The notes: generated by a model from the sequence alone, not told the origin. A DNA stretch of 55,743 nucleotides from Noviherbaspirillum sp. Root189 (GCF_001428545.1 NZ_LMHZ01000023.1:262235-317977); one strand, 5' to 3'. Numbered from the stretch's first letter, positions 26,119-35,382 are shown. Translations and numbers: made by a program.

Positions 26119-27066
26119 ATGCAGCGACGACTCAAAATTCTCACCTGGCATACACATGGCAGCTACCTCTATTACCTCACACAGGCACCGCACGATTTCT
26201 ATGTGTTGTCCAAGCCTGACCGCCCGCCAGGTTATGGCGGACGCTGTGGCCATATCCCCTGGGGCGACAACGTCATCGATATGCCGGTCAGCGAGGTCAA
26301 GGACCATGAGTTCGACCTGATCCTGTTTCAGGATGACGACCAGTACCTAAGGGACCAGCATACCTATCTGAGCGAGGCGCAACGCCGCCTTCCCAGAATC
26401 TATATCGAACACGACACGCCGCGCGAGCACCCCACCGACATGCGGCATCCGGTTGATGATCCATCCATCCTGCTGGTGCATGTCACGCCCTTCAATGCGC
26501 TGATGTGGGATAACGGCCGCACGCCGACCCGCGTGGTTGAGCACGGCGTGATCGTTCCGCCGGATGTGTCTTATCGTGGCGATCTCGATCGCGGTCTGGT
26601 CGTCATCAACAATATCGCCACGCGCGGACGTCGTCTTGGTTATGACGTCTTCAAGCAGTCCAGGGAAAAAGTAGCGCTGGACCTGGTTGGCATGGGCGCG
26701 CTTGAAGCGGGTGGTGTCGGCGAGATTCAGCATGCGCAGCTGCCCGCATTTTCCGCGCAATACCGTTTCTTCTTTAATCCCATCCGCTATACCAGCCTGG
26801 GGCTCGCCGTGATCGAGGCGATGATGATAGGCATGCCGATAGTCGGCCTGGCGACCACGGAGATGGCGACCGTCATCGATAACGGTGTCTCCGGCTATGT
26901 CAATACCGATGTGGAGATTCTCATCGCACGGATGCGGGAGATGCTAGCCGACCCGAACCATGCACGGCGACTGGGCGAAGGCGCACGTCGCTACGCCTGT
27001 GAACGTTTCCACATCGATCGCTTCGTCCGCGACTGGAACGATGCCTTCCATGCCGTGACGATGTAA
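26119..27066 (+). CDS. Glycosyltransferase, GT-B type (GT1/GT4 superfamily)
   Basis: 315 residues. KILTWHTHGSYLYYLTQAPHD at the start and FDLILFQDDDQYL belong to the acceptor domain. The donor domain shows VVEHGVIVPP, VVINNIATRGRRLGYDVF, FFFNPIRYTSLGLAVIEAMM and GMPIVGLATTEMATVI, that is, the E-x7-E-like region of retaining GT-B enzymes. It is short for GT4, lacking part of the N-terminal Rossmann domain. The ribosome site is weak. It lies 139 bases after the GT2 gene and 54 before the GlcG-like gene on the same strand, consistent with one transcription unit. Confidence 0.82.
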   Translation: MQRRLKILTWHTHGSYLYYLTQAPHDFYVLSKPDRPPGYGGRCGHIPWGDNVIDMPVSEVKDHEFDLILFQDDDQYLRDQHTYLSEAQRRLPRIYIEHDTPREHPTDMRHPVDDPSILLVHVTPFNALMWDNGRTPTRVVEHGVIVPPDVSYRGDLDRGLVVINNIATRGRRLGYDVFKQSREKVALDLVGMGALEAGGVGEIQHAQLPAFSAQYRFFFNPIRYTSLGLAVIEAMMIGMPIVGLATTEMATVIDNGVSGYVNTDVEILIARMREMLADPNHARRLGEGARRYACERFHIDRFVRDWNDAFHAVTM

Positions 27067-27120
27067 TACCCGCCACAATTACCCGCCACAATTTTTGAGC
27101 ATGACCTCAGAAAGGACAGC

Positions 27121-27618
27121 ATGACAGCAAACAGCAGTTATCTCATCGATCGCGCCGTTGCCGAAAAGGCGGTGCGCCTGAGCCTGCCCATGATTGAAGA
27201 AGCCATGAAACTCAAGGAAGTCGGAGAGAGCGGTTTTCTGTATATCGTGGTGATGGACCCGCTGCGCACGCCGGCAAATTCGTTGTTCGAGGAAGCCATT
27301 CTGTATGAGCACGCGATCGGCGATCGTGAAAAATGGGATGCGGATTATGCCGGCTTTGCCCGGGCCAAGGCGCTAGTCGCCTGGCGTACGGGAATGGATA
27401 GTCACAAGGTGCAGGAACTGCAGCCCCACTTGCTCGCGGCAAAGGATACGGTCCTGTGGGGCAGCGTCGTGGTCGATGGCATCGTGGTTGGTGTGAGCGG
27501 CGCAAACGCCTGGTATGACGAAGCGTTTGCAGGGACGGTGGCGATGTGCCTGCGCGCACTGGCGAAGGCAGGTGTGGTCGAAGCGCGGAAGGCCGGATTA
27601 TTCCTGCCGGCGCGCTGA
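27121..27618 (+). CDS. GlcG/HbpS-like heme-binding-type protein
   Basis: 165 residues. The segment FARAKALVAWRTGMDSHKVQE and then VVVDGIVVGVSGANAWYDEAFAGTVAMCL match the C-terminal half of GlcG/HbpS proteins (A-x-x-KA and a Gly-rich VVVDG-x-x-GAVGVSG). The N-terminal half (LPMIEEAMKLKEVGESGFLYIVVMD) fits the first strand-helix pair. Some family members bind heme or act in glycolate or propanediol loci; here no such pathway is nearby, so its job is unknown. AGAAAGGACAGC precedes the ATG. An imperfect hairpin at 27661 follows. Confidence 0.72.
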   Translation: MTANSSYLIDRAVAEKAVRLSLPMIEEAMKLKEVGESGFLYIVVMDPLRTPANSLFEEAILYEHAIGDREKWDADYAGFARAKALVAWRTGMDSHKVQELQPHLLAAKDTVLWGSVVVDGIVVGVSGANAWYDEAFAGTVAMCLRALAKAGVVEARKAGLFLPAR

Positions 27619-27660
27619 CCGGTTCTGCGGCTTATTCTGTGGCTTAACAAGAGGCTTCGT

Positions 27661-27692
27661 CAGGCTTCCTCCCTTTGAAAGGGGGAAGCCTG
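27661..27692. terminator. Hairpin between convergent GlcG-like and PRC-barrel genes
   Basis: CAGGCTTCC at 27661-27669 pairs with GGAAGCCTG at 27684-27692, with a further CCC/GGG pairing inside and one bulged T. There is no long T-run, but it lies between converging genes 43 bases after one stop and 8 before the other. Confidence 0.6.
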
Positions 27693-27699
27693 ACAACCT

Positions 27700-27999
27700 T
27701 TACCCCAGCGTATAAAACACCAGCCTCGCATTCGCCGCATCAAAGTACAAACCCTGCCAGGGCAACGCCACCACGGCACCGCCGCGCCTGCGCGACAGGA
27801 TGACATAACGCAGCTGTTGCGTTACCGCATCGATCATCAGATGATCGACATGTCCTATTCTTTCTCCACTCGCGGTCACGACTGCGCAGCCGGCCAGCAA
27901 TTCCGCCGTGCTCGAATCCTGTCCCGTCAACCGCACGAAGCGCTTGGGCCCATTCCTGGGCGGATCATTCCGGGGACGGCCATATAAGGTACGCAACAT
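27700..27999 (-). CDS. PRC-barrel domain protein
   Basis: 99 residues from the preferred start. ELLAGCAVVTASGERIGHVDHLMIDAVTQQLRYVILSRR (in parts) and VALPWQGLYFD are the beta-strands of a PRC-barrel, a small domain of RNA-processing and photosynthetic-reaction-centre proteins that is common in stress loci. AGGAG six bases before the ATG at 27999 decides the start; an ATG at 28020 would have its own message covering that site. It starts 36 bases after the stop of the membrane-protein gene at 28056, so the two may share a transcript. Confidence 0.8.
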   Translation of the reverse strand: MLRTLYGRPRNDPPRNGPKRFVRLTGQDSSTAELLAGCAVVTASGERIGHVDHLMIDAVTQQLRYVILSRRRGGAVVALPWQGLYFDAANARLVFYTLG

Positions 28000-28055
28000 G
28001 TCTGGCTCCTTGTCATTCACTTCGACGCTTTCCTGCCTTGCATTTTCCTGCGATT

Positions 28056-28901
28056 TCAGGCCCGCGGTCCCGCTCCGCCCGTTTCACCGGACCCGCTCGA
28101 CCAGCTTACGCGACGCGAGCCGGCAGCGCCGAGTGCGCCGCCGCCAATACCGATCGCAAGCGCCAGGGCAACCGCAAGAAAAACCACCCATGCCGCCGTT
28201 CCGGCATTCTGCATCGCAGTCTCGGCTTTTGCCTTGCCCTGTTGCGATGCGGCACCGGCTGACCCGGACACAATCAGTGCCTGGTCAACGATCGCTTCCG
28301 CACGCGCCTGCTCGACACCCATGGTGCTGGTGACCAGTTGCACAGCCTGATCGCGCTGGCCATTCTGTATATATTGCTGGAGCTGGCGCATTGCCTGCGG
28401 ATCGACACGTCCACCCTGTGCGCGCATCATCGCCGCGAGGGGAGACTCGCCGCTGGCGCCGCTGACTCTGGCCAATTGGCTCATGTTATTGAACACACCG
28501 CTGACAAGCGTGCCACCGATCGATGTGGCCAGGATCGCAAACATGATGGTGGTGACCGCCCACGATACGGCACCATGCAGGACGCCATCCGCCTTGCGCT
28601 TCAGGCCTGACATCCTTGCGGCAACATAGCCACCGAAGAAAGCGGCGACCAGCATGCTGACGCCGGCCCAGATCAACGGCCCCATGCCGACGGATTCACT
28701 TTCGGTGACTTCAATCGATGATAAACCAGTGGCAATGCCGAGCAGTGTCAGCGCGAGTTGCACCGAGATGCCAACCGCTACGCCGGCAAGCACCGCGCCC
28801 CAGCGGATGGCCGGAAACACCTGCCGGCGCATGCCGTAATTGACGACGTCGACCTGATGCACTGCCTCGCCATGCGGCGGACGTGGATCGCTGATTGCCA
28901 T
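28056..28901 (-). CDS. Conserved membrane protein with long cytoplasmic or periplasmic loop
   Basis: 281 residues, four predicted membrane helices: WGAVLAGVAVGISVQLALTLL, PLIWAGVSMLVAAFFGGYVAA, GAVSWAVTTIMFAILATSIGG and AWVVFLAVALALAIGIGGGAL. Between helices 3 and 4 lies a ~100-residue helical loop with Ala/Gln-rich repeats (MRQLQQYIQNGQRDQAVQLV). The Gly-rich last helix ends in a Ser/Gly/Arg tail. I recognise it as a recurring membrane protein of beta-proteobacterial stress loci but cannot name a function. The ATG at 28901 is preceded by AAGGAGTAAAAAAA, a strong site. Confidence 0.75.
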   Translation of the reverse strand: MAISDPRPPHGEAVHQVDVVNYGMRRQVFPAIRWGAVLAGVAVGISVQLALTLLGIATGLSSIEVTESESVGMGPLIWAGVSMLVAAFFGGYVAARMSGLKRKADGVLHGAVSWAVTTIMFAILATSIGGTLVSGVFNNMSQLARVSGASGESPLAAMMRAQGGRVDPQAMRQLQQYIQNGQRDQAVQLVTSTMGVEQARAEAIVDQALIVSGSAGAASQQGKAKAETAMQNAGTAAWVVFLAVALALAIGIGGGALGAAGSRRVSWSSGSGETGGAGPRA

Positions 28902-29156
28902 TTTTTTTACTCCTTATTAGACGTAACACGACCAAGACATACAACGACCGAATGTGCAGCGTGCATACGGCTCCCCAAAATGCCTTGGTGTCATGATGCA
29001 AACGCAACATTCATGCCTATTTGTGGCGCGCAATGTAGACTGTAGTCCCTGCATGTCACATGCGTTTCCCTCAAGCGCATGACCGTATCCGTGCCATGTC
29101 GCCGCCCGGCTTTTACATGACCGGTAAAAGCTTCTTGCTATTCCGGTGCATCATCG

Positions 29157-29978
29157 TCAGCTCGCCGTTGCGGACGGCACTTCTTCAACGGTATCGATCG
29201 CGTGCTTCATACGACGCAGAAACTCCCGCCGCACCTGCCATTGCCTGCCTGCCTGCACTTTGAGTCTGCAGCGTACCGTCACTGCCGCATCCTCCAGCTT
29301 CTCGACGCCGGCGATATCGATATCCTCCAGCATCAGTGGGCCGAATACCGCGTCCTTGCGCATGCTTTCATCCACCTTGTGCATGAGATCAAACACGCGG
29401 CCGAGGTCATCCTGCCGCTTGACGTTGATGTCCACGACCGCATAACCAAAATCACGGCTGCGGTTGGTGACAACGGTGATCATGCCGTTAGGAATGAAAT
29501 GCACGCTGCCGTCGTCATCGCGCATGCGAATATGGCGCAAGGTAACTCGTTCGACGTAGCCGCTCTTTCCCGCCGCGTCGATGATGTCGCCTTCGCTGAC
29601 CTGATTTTCAAGGAGGAGGAACAGGCCGGTAAAAAAATCCTTGACTAGGCTCTGCGCGCCAAAACCGATGGCGATGCCTGCCACGCCGGCGGTCGCCAGA
29701 ATAGGCGTGATCGAAATCCCGATCAGCCCAAGGGTCAGCATGATCGTAAGACCGACGATCACGATATTCGCGGTGTAGCGAAACACGTTCATCAATGTTT
29801 CTATGCGGCGCGAATCACGTATCTTGTCCGCATTCCGCAACACGTGCGCGTGCAATAACCTTAGTACACGTCGGATCAGACGCAATGCCACCCAGGCGAG
29901 CACCCAGACCAATAGCATATTGAACCATGGTCGAAGTGCATCGACCCATTGCTTCATGGTGTCCGGCTCAAGCGTCAT
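29157..29978 (-). CDS. Small-conductance mechanosensitive channel (MscS family)
   Basis: 273 residues. Three N-terminal helices end with the pore-lining helix ITPILATAGVAGIAIGFGAQSLVKDFFTGLF (shown in part: AGVAGIAIGFGAQSLVKD), the MscS TM3 signature with Gly/Ala packing. The beta domain follows: EGDIIDAAGKSGYVERVTLR and FIPNGMITVVTN. The C-terminal mixed alpha/beta domain is complete. Opens on membrane tension to release solutes during hypo-osmotic shock. Leftward, between the membrane protein and the glycine-zipper lipoprotein, in a row of osmotic and envelope stress genes. Confidence 0.92.
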   Translation of the reverse strand: MTLEPDTMKQWVDALRPWFNMLLVWVLAWVALRLIRRVLRLLHAHVLRNADKIRDSRRIETLMNVFRYTANIVIVGLTIMLTLGLIGISITPILATAGVAGIAIGFGAQSLVKDFFTGLFLLLENQVSEGDIIDAAGKSGYVERVTLRHIRMRDDDGSVHFIPNGMITVVTNRSRDFGYAVVDINVKRQDDLGRVFDLMHKVDESMRKDAVFGPLMLEDIDIAGVEKLEDAAVTVRCRLKVQAGRQWQVRREFLRRMKHAIDTVEEVPSATAS

Positions 29979-30004
29979 GGTGTGGAAAGATAAAAGACAT
30001 CGGC

Positions 30005-30040
30005 GGCGTACGCGTGCAGCACCTGCTGTACGCGTACGCC
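30005..30040. repeat. 17-bp inverted repeat after the glycine-zipper gene
   Basis: GGCGTACGCGTGCAGCA at 30005-30021 pairs with 30024-30040 over 16 of 17 positions (one G-T wobble) around two bases. It lies just after the leftward glycine-zipper stop (30066); downstream on that strand comes CTTTTATCTTTCC. Probably a terminator of that gene, though the U-run is not contiguous. Confidence 0.65.
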
Positions 30041-30065
30041 ACCTGCGATCGCAAGGATCGGGGGA

Positions 30066-30566
30066 TTAACGGAAACGTTCGACGATTACACCATTCTCAA
30101 GGCGCACACGCTCACCGACCTGTACGCCCGGCTGAACATCCTGCGACAGAGTCTGGATTGATCCATTGTCCATGCGTACCGCAACCCGATAAGACTGCGA
30201 GGTACCGGCAGCGCGGGAATTGTTTTCCATTGCACGACCTGCCAGCGCACCGCCGGCAACGCCGGCAACCGTCGCTGCAGTACGTCCAGTTCCACTACCG
30301 ACCTGGTTACCAAGTACACCGCCTACGACCGCACCGGCGACAGTGCCGACACCGACGCCATTGGATGCCTGCTGGCCGGGAACGACATCAATTGCCTGCA
30401 CCACGCCATAGCCGGTTGCGCTGCTCGATGTCGTGACCGGTATCGAACTGGTGGTGGTTACGGGAATAGAGCTGTTGTTCGTGGTGGTGGTCGGTGTGCT
30501 GCCGCAAGCAGCGAGCATGGCGACAACGGCAACAGAGGCAGCAATTTTCGTTTTCTGGATCCACAT
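30066..30566 (-). CDS. Glycine-zipper 2TM outer-membrane lipoprotein
   Basis: 166 residues. MWIQKTKIAASVAVVAMLAACG is a lipoprotein signal (lipobox LAAC), followed by a Thr/Ser linker with repeated SIPVTTTSS. Two glycine-zipper helices, GTVAGAVVGGVLGNQVG and TAATVAGVAGGALAGRAME, match the SlyB/Pcp-type 2TM domain. The C-terminal beta part (YRVAVRMDNGSIQTLSQD, VRLENGVIVERF) is the usual small globular end. Likely stabilises the outer membrane. Start at 30566 set by AAGGAG; upstream extension to 30701 not supported. Confidence 0.88.
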   Translation of the reverse strand: MWIQKTKIAASVAVVAMLAACGSTPTTTTNNSSIPVTTTSSIPVTTSSSATGYGVVQAIDVVPGQQASNGVGVGTVAGAVVGGVLGNQVGSGTGRTAATVAGVAGGALAGRAMENNSRAAGTSQSYRVAVRMDNGSIQTLSQDVQPGVQVGERVRLENGVIVERFR

Positions 30567-31007
30567 ATTGATCTCCTTATTGTTAAAAGTCGAAAGCGGC
30601 TTCGATTCAGGTTGAATGCAACTCCGGCACCCTGCCGAATGTGGCGCTTCCGCTCTGTAAACGGAATAAATGATGCCGGTCCGGAAATGCCAAACATGCA
30701 CTTCCTATGCCAGAGCGCAAACAGGGCCCGGCAGGACGGCATCAGAATCGACACCATGATTTGCCCGTATAAGGGTAGGTCTTTTCATTTCTACATGGCT
30801 GTTGTCGCAGTTTTTACATGGTCGCGTATTTCTTACTCGCATAAATTGCGACAGACCAAAGAGAAACCAAGTGAGTTTGCATTAAACGCAAATCACTCTG
30901 CGCACGTTGCCTTGCAGCCATATCAAAAAGATTTGGGTACATCATTTGCTTAATAAACAATGCAGCGAGAAAACTGCATTTCGACAATTCGAAGAATCAT
31001 CATATCT
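30567..31007. other. Divergent intergenic region, no gene seen
   Basis: About 440 bases between the leftward glycine-zipper gene and the rightward GT4 gene, locally more AT-rich than its neighbours. It must contain the promoters of both. Frames in it are short and lack ribosome sites. Confidence 0.5.
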
Positions 31008-32291
31008 ATGCGAAAAATTGCCCTTATCAGCGAGCATGCGTCTCCCCTTGCCCAGATCGGCAGCACGGATAGCGGCGGACAAAATGTGTACGTTGCCCAG
31101 CTTGCGAGGCACCTCGCGCGTCTTGGTTATCTGGTCGATATCTTTACCAGGCGTGACAGCGGAACGCAGGAACAAGTCGTCGACTGGTATCCCGGCATCC
31201 GTGTCGTCAATGTTCCGGCAGGCCCCGCGCATTACATACCCAAAGAGCAGATGCTCCCCTTCATGGAGCAGTTTGGTCGGTTCATGATCCGCTTTGCACG
31301 AAGACAGAAGCTGCCTTATGACCTTGTCCATGCCAACTTCTTCATGTCCGGCATGGTGGCGCGCCAGGTGCGAGATGCGCTCGGGATTCCATTCGTCATG
31401 ACCTTCCACGCCTTGGGACGGGTACGCCGCTTGAGCCAGAAGGAAGCCGACGCATTTCCGGATGTGCGCTTTGCAATCGAAGAACGGCTGATGCATGAGG
31501 CAGATCGAATCGTTGCCGAATGTCCGCAAGACCAGCGCGACATGGAACAGCACTATGGCGCGCCGAGCGATCGCATCGACGTCGTGCCTTGTGGATTTGA
31601 TCCTGAAGAATTCTGGCCGGTCACCCTCGATGCGCGTCAGCAATTAGGGCTGGACCGCAGTGAGTTTGTGGTCCTGCAACTGGGGCGCATGGTGCCGCGC
31701 AAGGGCGTCGATAACGTGATCCGCGCGGCAGCGATCCTGCGCCATCAGTACCAGGTACCGGTACGCCTGCTGATCGTCGGCGGCAATGCGGAACAGCCCG
31801 ACCCGGTAGCAACGCCGGAGCTTGGCCGTCTGATGGCGCTGACCCGGGAACTCGGCATCGAACAATGCGTGACGTTTACCGGGCAGCGTCAGCGCGGCCA
31901 GCTGCGTTATTACTATAGCGCCGCCGATGTGTTCGTCACCACGCCCTGGTATGAGCCTTTCGGCATTACGCCGGTCGAAGCAATGGCTTGCGGTACGCCG
32001 GTCGTCGGCACCGCGGTCGGTGGCATCAAGACCACCGTCGTCGATGGCGAGACGGGTTATCTTGTCCCACCCAACGATCCCGAATGCCTGGCCGAACGAC
32101 TCTTTGCGCTGTATCAGAATCCGCATATGGCGCAACGCATGGGATGGGCGGGTATGCGTCGCGCCTATCAGCACTTTACCTGGCGCAGCGTGGCGACCAA
32201 CATTGCCGCCGTGTATGAAAACGTACTCGAACCTGCAACGCAGTTCATGCATCGGCCACTCGCTTCGGGAGAAATGAGCCTGCGTAGTTGA
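31008..32291 (+). CDS. Glycosyltransferase family 4 (sucrose/inositol-phosphate transferase-like)
   Basis: 427 residues, GT-B. SEHASPLAQIGSTDSGGQNVYVAQLAR is the acceptor-domain loop shared by sucrose-phosphate-synthase and MshA-type transferases (shown in part: GSTDSGGQNVYV). The donor domain shows VVPCGFDPEEFWP, LQLGRMVPRKGVDNVIRAA, the E-x7-E site in PWYEPFGITPVEAMACGTPVV and GYLVPPNDPECLAERL. Retaining enzyme using a nucleotide sugar. The start at 31008 begins at MRKIALISEHASP; an upstream in-frame ATG (30960) lacks support. First of a rightward set GT4-SDR-HAD-GT9. Confidence 0.88.
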   Translation: MRKIALISEHASPLAQIGSTDSGGQNVYVAQLARHLARLGYLVDIFTRRDSGTQEQVVDWYPGIRVVNVPAGPAHYIPKEQMLPFMEQFGRFMIRFARRQKLPYDLVHANFFMSGMVARQVRDALGIPFVMTFHALGRVRRLSQKEADAFPDVRFAIEERLMHEADRIVAECPQDQRDMEQHYGAPSDRIDVVPCGFDPEEFWPVTLDARQQLGLDRSEFVVLQLGRMVPRKGVDNVIRAAAILRHQYQVPVRLLIVGGNAEQPDPVATPELGRLMALTRELGIEQCVTFTGQRQRGQLRYYYSAADVFVTTPWYEPFGITPVEAMACGTPVVGTAVGGIKTTVVDGETGYLVPPNDPECLAERLFALYQNPHMAQRMGWAGMRRAYQHFTWRSVATNIAAVYENVLEPATQFMHRPLASGEMSLRS

Positions 32292-32477
32292 TCAGCGGGA
32301 AAGCGCCACAGGCAAGCTTCACAAGCGCGCCCGGTCCTGCGGCGTCTGCCGTTTCTTGCCGAGGCGTTCAAATGTCACATCGATACCGGTTGCATCAACA
32401 ACGGCTGCGCCAATGCGGCGTAGCCTCAATGCGATCTTTACGATACATCTAACTTTACGGAGAAGGAATTGGGCAAC

Positions 32478-33233
32478 GTGCAAGTATCCAGCTATGTAGC
32501 AGACCCGGCCGAAGCAAACCAGCTTACGGGCAAGACCATTCTCGTCACTGGCGGCGCCAGCGGCCTTGGCGCAGCACTGTGTCATGTACTGTCCTCATCG
32601 GGCGCCAACGTTGTGGTCGGCGATCTAAATCTCGACAAGGCGCAGACCGTGGCTTCGCTGCTGGCAGAAGCAGGCGGCAAGACTCATGCACTCGGCTTCA
32701 ATGTCGGCGATCCCGTGGCAGCCGAACGCGCGGTGGCACAGACAGTCGAGCGCTTCGGCCAGATCGACGTGCTGATCAATAACGCCGGCACCGATGTCAC
32801 CCAGTCCATTGATGAACTTTCCATCAATGACTGGGACCGCGTGATGCGCACCAACCTCTACGGCCCCTTCCTGCTCTCCAAGTTCGCAGCCCGGCAGATG
32901 CAGCATGGGGGGCAGATCGTCAATATCGCATCGACCGCCGCCAAGCGCGCATGGCCGAATGCATCGGCTTACCATGCCAGCAAATGGGGCCTGCTCGGTC
33001 TGTCGCATGCATTGCATGCCGAGCTGCGCCCCAAGAAGATCAAGGTCACCGCAGTGCTGGCCGGCGGCATGCGCACGCCTTTCCTGCTTGACCGCTTTCC
33101 CAACATCGACATCAATACGCTGCAGGACCCGGTCAATGTCGCCAAGGCGGTCAAGTCGGTCCTGCTCCTGCCCGAACAGACCGTGATTCCGGAAATCATG
33201 GTGCTGCCGATGCAGGAGTCATCCTGGCCGTAA
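32478..33233 (+). CDS. SDR-family oxidoreductase
   Basis: 251 residues, classical SDR. TILVTGGASGLGAALCHVL binds NAD(P); NVVVGDLNLDKA has the Asp that favours NAD; NNAGTDV, the catalytic Ser in IVNIASTAAKRAW, and Tyr/Lys in YHASKWGLLG are in place. The start is GTG at 32478, ten bases after GGAGAAGG; a TTG at 32469 directly abuts that site. It probably works on a sugar or sugar nucleotide, as it sits between a GT4 and a heptose-type phosphatase gene. Fatty-acid or general alcohol substrates cannot be excluded. Confidence 0.85.
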   Translation: MQVSSYVADPAEANQLTGKTILVTGGASGLGAALCHVLSSSGANVVVGDLNLDKAQTVASLLAEAGGKTHALGFNVGDPVAAERAVAQTVERFGQIDVLINNAGTDVTQSIDELSINDWDRVMRTNLYGPFLLSKFAARQMQHGGQIVNIASTAAKRAWPNASAYHASKWGLLGLSHALHAELRPKKIKVTAVLAGGMRTPFLLDRFPNIDINTLQDPVNVAKAVKSVLLLPEQTVIPEIMVLPMQESSWP

Positions 33234-33393
33234 TCGGCGGCATAGACCGCTTCGGGCAAGCCGCCATAACCTATGGCGGCTGCATTGCAGCACCGAGGCC
33301 TTCAGCAGTTGCAAGTTGCAAACGCTCAAAACCACGATCATGCAAGGCTGACACTTAACGCAAATGCCTGCATGACTTCACCCCGGAATTCCC

Positions 33394-33996
33394 ATGCGAG
33401 CAATATTTCTAGATAAAGACGGCACCCTGGTCGAAGACGTTCCTTATAACGTCAACCCGGGCCTCATCGAACTGACGTGGCACGCCGGCCAGGCTCTGCA
33501 ACTGTTGCAACACATGGGATATGCCCTCTTTGTCGTTTCCAACCAGTCAGGCGTTGCCAAGGGATTGTTTACCGAAGCGGCTCTGGACCCCGTACATCAA
33601 CGTCTGACCGAACTGCTTGCGCAGTACGGTGTGGAACTGAGCGGCTTTTATTACTGCCCGCATAGCCCCGATGGCGTGATCAGCCGCTATGCGATCCCCT
33701 GTACCTGTCGCAAGCCGTTGCCGGGCATGCTTTACCGCGCGGCGCACGAGCACGATATCGACCTGTCCCAATCATGGATGATCGGTGACATCCTGCATGA
33801 TGTCGAAGCGGGCCGCCGTGCGGGATGCCAGACCATTCTGATTGATAACGGCAACGAGACCGAATGGAAACTATCAGCACAACGCACGCCGCACTTCAAG
33901 GCATCGGATCTGTATGCCGCCGCCGCCATCATCGCGGACCTGGAGATCGGGCCAAGGACCATGGACGGCATGGATAGCATGAGCCAGCAACTCTGA
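33394..33996 (+). CDS. HAD-IIIA phosphatase, D-glycero-heptose-1,7-bisphosphate phosphatase-like
   Basis: 200 residues. Motif I FLDKDGTLVED (nucleophile Asp and acid/base Asp), motif II VVSNQSGVAKG and motif III/IV MIGDILHDVEAGRRAGC. The zinc-loop segment YYCPHSPDG...CTCRKPLPGML has the Cys/His pattern of GmhB. GmhB removes the C7 phosphate in ADP-heptose synthesis; histidinol-phosphate phosphatase is the near alternative. With a GT9 enzyme downstream, heptose is the better guess. No sedoheptulose isomerase or kinase is in this window, so heptose activation must be completed elsewhere. Confidence 0.88.
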   Translation: MRAIFLDKDGTLVEDVPYNVNPGLIELTWHAGQALQLLQHMGYALFVVSNQSGVAKGLFTEAALDPVHQRLTELLAQYGVELSGFYYCPHSPDGVISRYAIPCTCRKPLPGMLYRAAHEHDIDLSQSWMIGDILHDVEAGRRAGCQTILIDNGNETEWKLSAQRTPHFKASDLYAAAAIIADLEIGPRTMDGMDSMSQQL

Positions 33997-34046
33997 CCGA
34001 CGCAACGAAACACAACCTGGAAATTTCAGACAGCAGAACCTGAACA

Positions 34047-35168
34047 ATGAGCATGAAACCCTGGCATGACGTTCGGCGGATCCTGTGCATCCGTCTCGAT
34101 TATCTCGGCGACGTGCTGATGAGCACACCGGCCATCCGCGCGCTCAAGCAGTCGCATCCCGGCAGCCACATCACGCTATTGACCTCCTCAAGCGGCGCCG
34201 TCGCTGCACGGCATGTTCCGGAGATTGACGATGTCATCGATTACGCGGCCCCGTGGATGAAGAGCAGCAGCCCCCATGAACCTGCATGTGATCACGCCAT
34301 GATCGACCGTCTCTCCGAAGCCGGATTCGATGCGGCGGTGATCTTTACCGTCTATAGCCAGAACCCGTTGCCCGCTGCAATGCTGTGCTACCTCGCCGGC
34401 ATTCCATTGCGGCTTGCCCATTGTCATGAGAATCCCTACCAGATGCTGACGCACTGGGTACGCGATCCCGAACCGGAGGAGCGCATTCGCCACGAAGTGC
34501 GGCGTCAACTGGATCTGGTAGCAACCATTGGCGCCCATACCGATGACGAGCGCATGTCGTTCAATGTGCCCTGCGACGATATGCGGGCTGCACGCAATTT
34601 GCTAAGCGCAATCGGGGTGGATTCAGAACAGCCCTGGATTGTGCTGCATCCCGGCGCCACCGCCCAATCGCGACGCTATCCCCCCGAGTACTGGCGCGAG
34701 GCCAGCCGTACCCTTGCAAGTAAGCTCGGATGCCCGCTGGTGTTCACCGGTGGCAAGGATGAAACGGAGCTTGTCGAGCAGATTCGCGCCGATATCCCGA
34801 ATGCCTTCTCCCTGGCCGGCAAGTTGACTTTGGGAGAACTCGCGGCCGTCATCACCCTGTCGCCGTTACTGATTTCCAACAATACCGGCCCGGCGCATAT
34901 CGCTGCTGCAGTGGGCACACCGGTCGTCGACCTGTACGCACTTACCAACCCGCAGCACACCCCCTGGCAGGTAAACAGCCGAGTTCTCTTTCAAGATGTC
35001 TCCTGCCGTTTCTGCTACAAGAGCGTGTGTCCGCAAGGACACCATCGTTGCCTCACAGGTGTAGCGCCACAGCAAGTCGTGGATGCGGCAGTCGAACTAT
35101 TGCAACTGCCGTCTGCCGCTCAACCGACTGTTTCGTCAGAAACATTCACGTTTTTGCAAATCGTCTGA
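34047..35168 (+). CDS. Glycosyltransferase family 9 (heptosyltransferase-like), second copy
   Basis: 373 residues. ILCIRLDYLGDVLMSTPAIRAL is the N-terminal motif; IVLHPGATAQSRRYPPEYW is the donor-side loop; PLLISNNTGPAHIAAA the conserved block that in relatives reads S-N-D-T-G-x-x-H. The C-terminal CRFCYKSVCPQGHHRC is Cys/His-rich, like the tail of the other GT9 enzyme in this window, which hints at paralogy or a shared metal site. ATG at 34047; a moderate AACCTG-type site precedes. Last gene of the GT4-SDR-HAD-GT9 run, 50 bases after the phosphatase. Confidence 0.87.
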   Translation: MSMKPWHDVRRILCIRLDYLGDVLMSTPAIRALKQSHPGSHITLLTSSSGAVAARHVPEIDDVIDYAAPWMKSSSPHEPACDHAMIDRLSEAGFDAAVIFTVYSQNPLPAAMLCYLAGIPLRLAHCHENPYQMLTHWVRDPEPEERIRHEVRRQLDLVATIGAHTDDERMSFNVPCDDMRAARNLLSAIGVDSEQPWIVLHPGATAQSRRYPPEYWREASRTLASKLGCPLVFTGGKDETELVEQIRADIPNAFSLAGKLTLGELAAVITLSPLLISNNTGPAHIAAAVGTPVVDLYALTNPQHTPWQVNSRVLFQDVSCRFCYKSVCPQGHHRCLTGVAPQQVVDAAVELLQLPSAAQPTVSSETFTFLQIV

Positions 35169-35382
35169 GCACGTCGTCTGTACGATTTACAGCGGATTGC
35201 AAAAACGGAATGAGAGGTTGCGGAGTGTAAGGATTTGCCGTGGCATCACAAGGGAATGAATCCGCCGCAAACCGGCATCTCGCCTTGGATTGAATGTCGC
35301 CCGCCTTGCTCAACACATCCTTCACGGCTTGGCACAGAGCTTGCGATGTTGCGAGCACGTAGCCAACCATAAGGAGATCACC

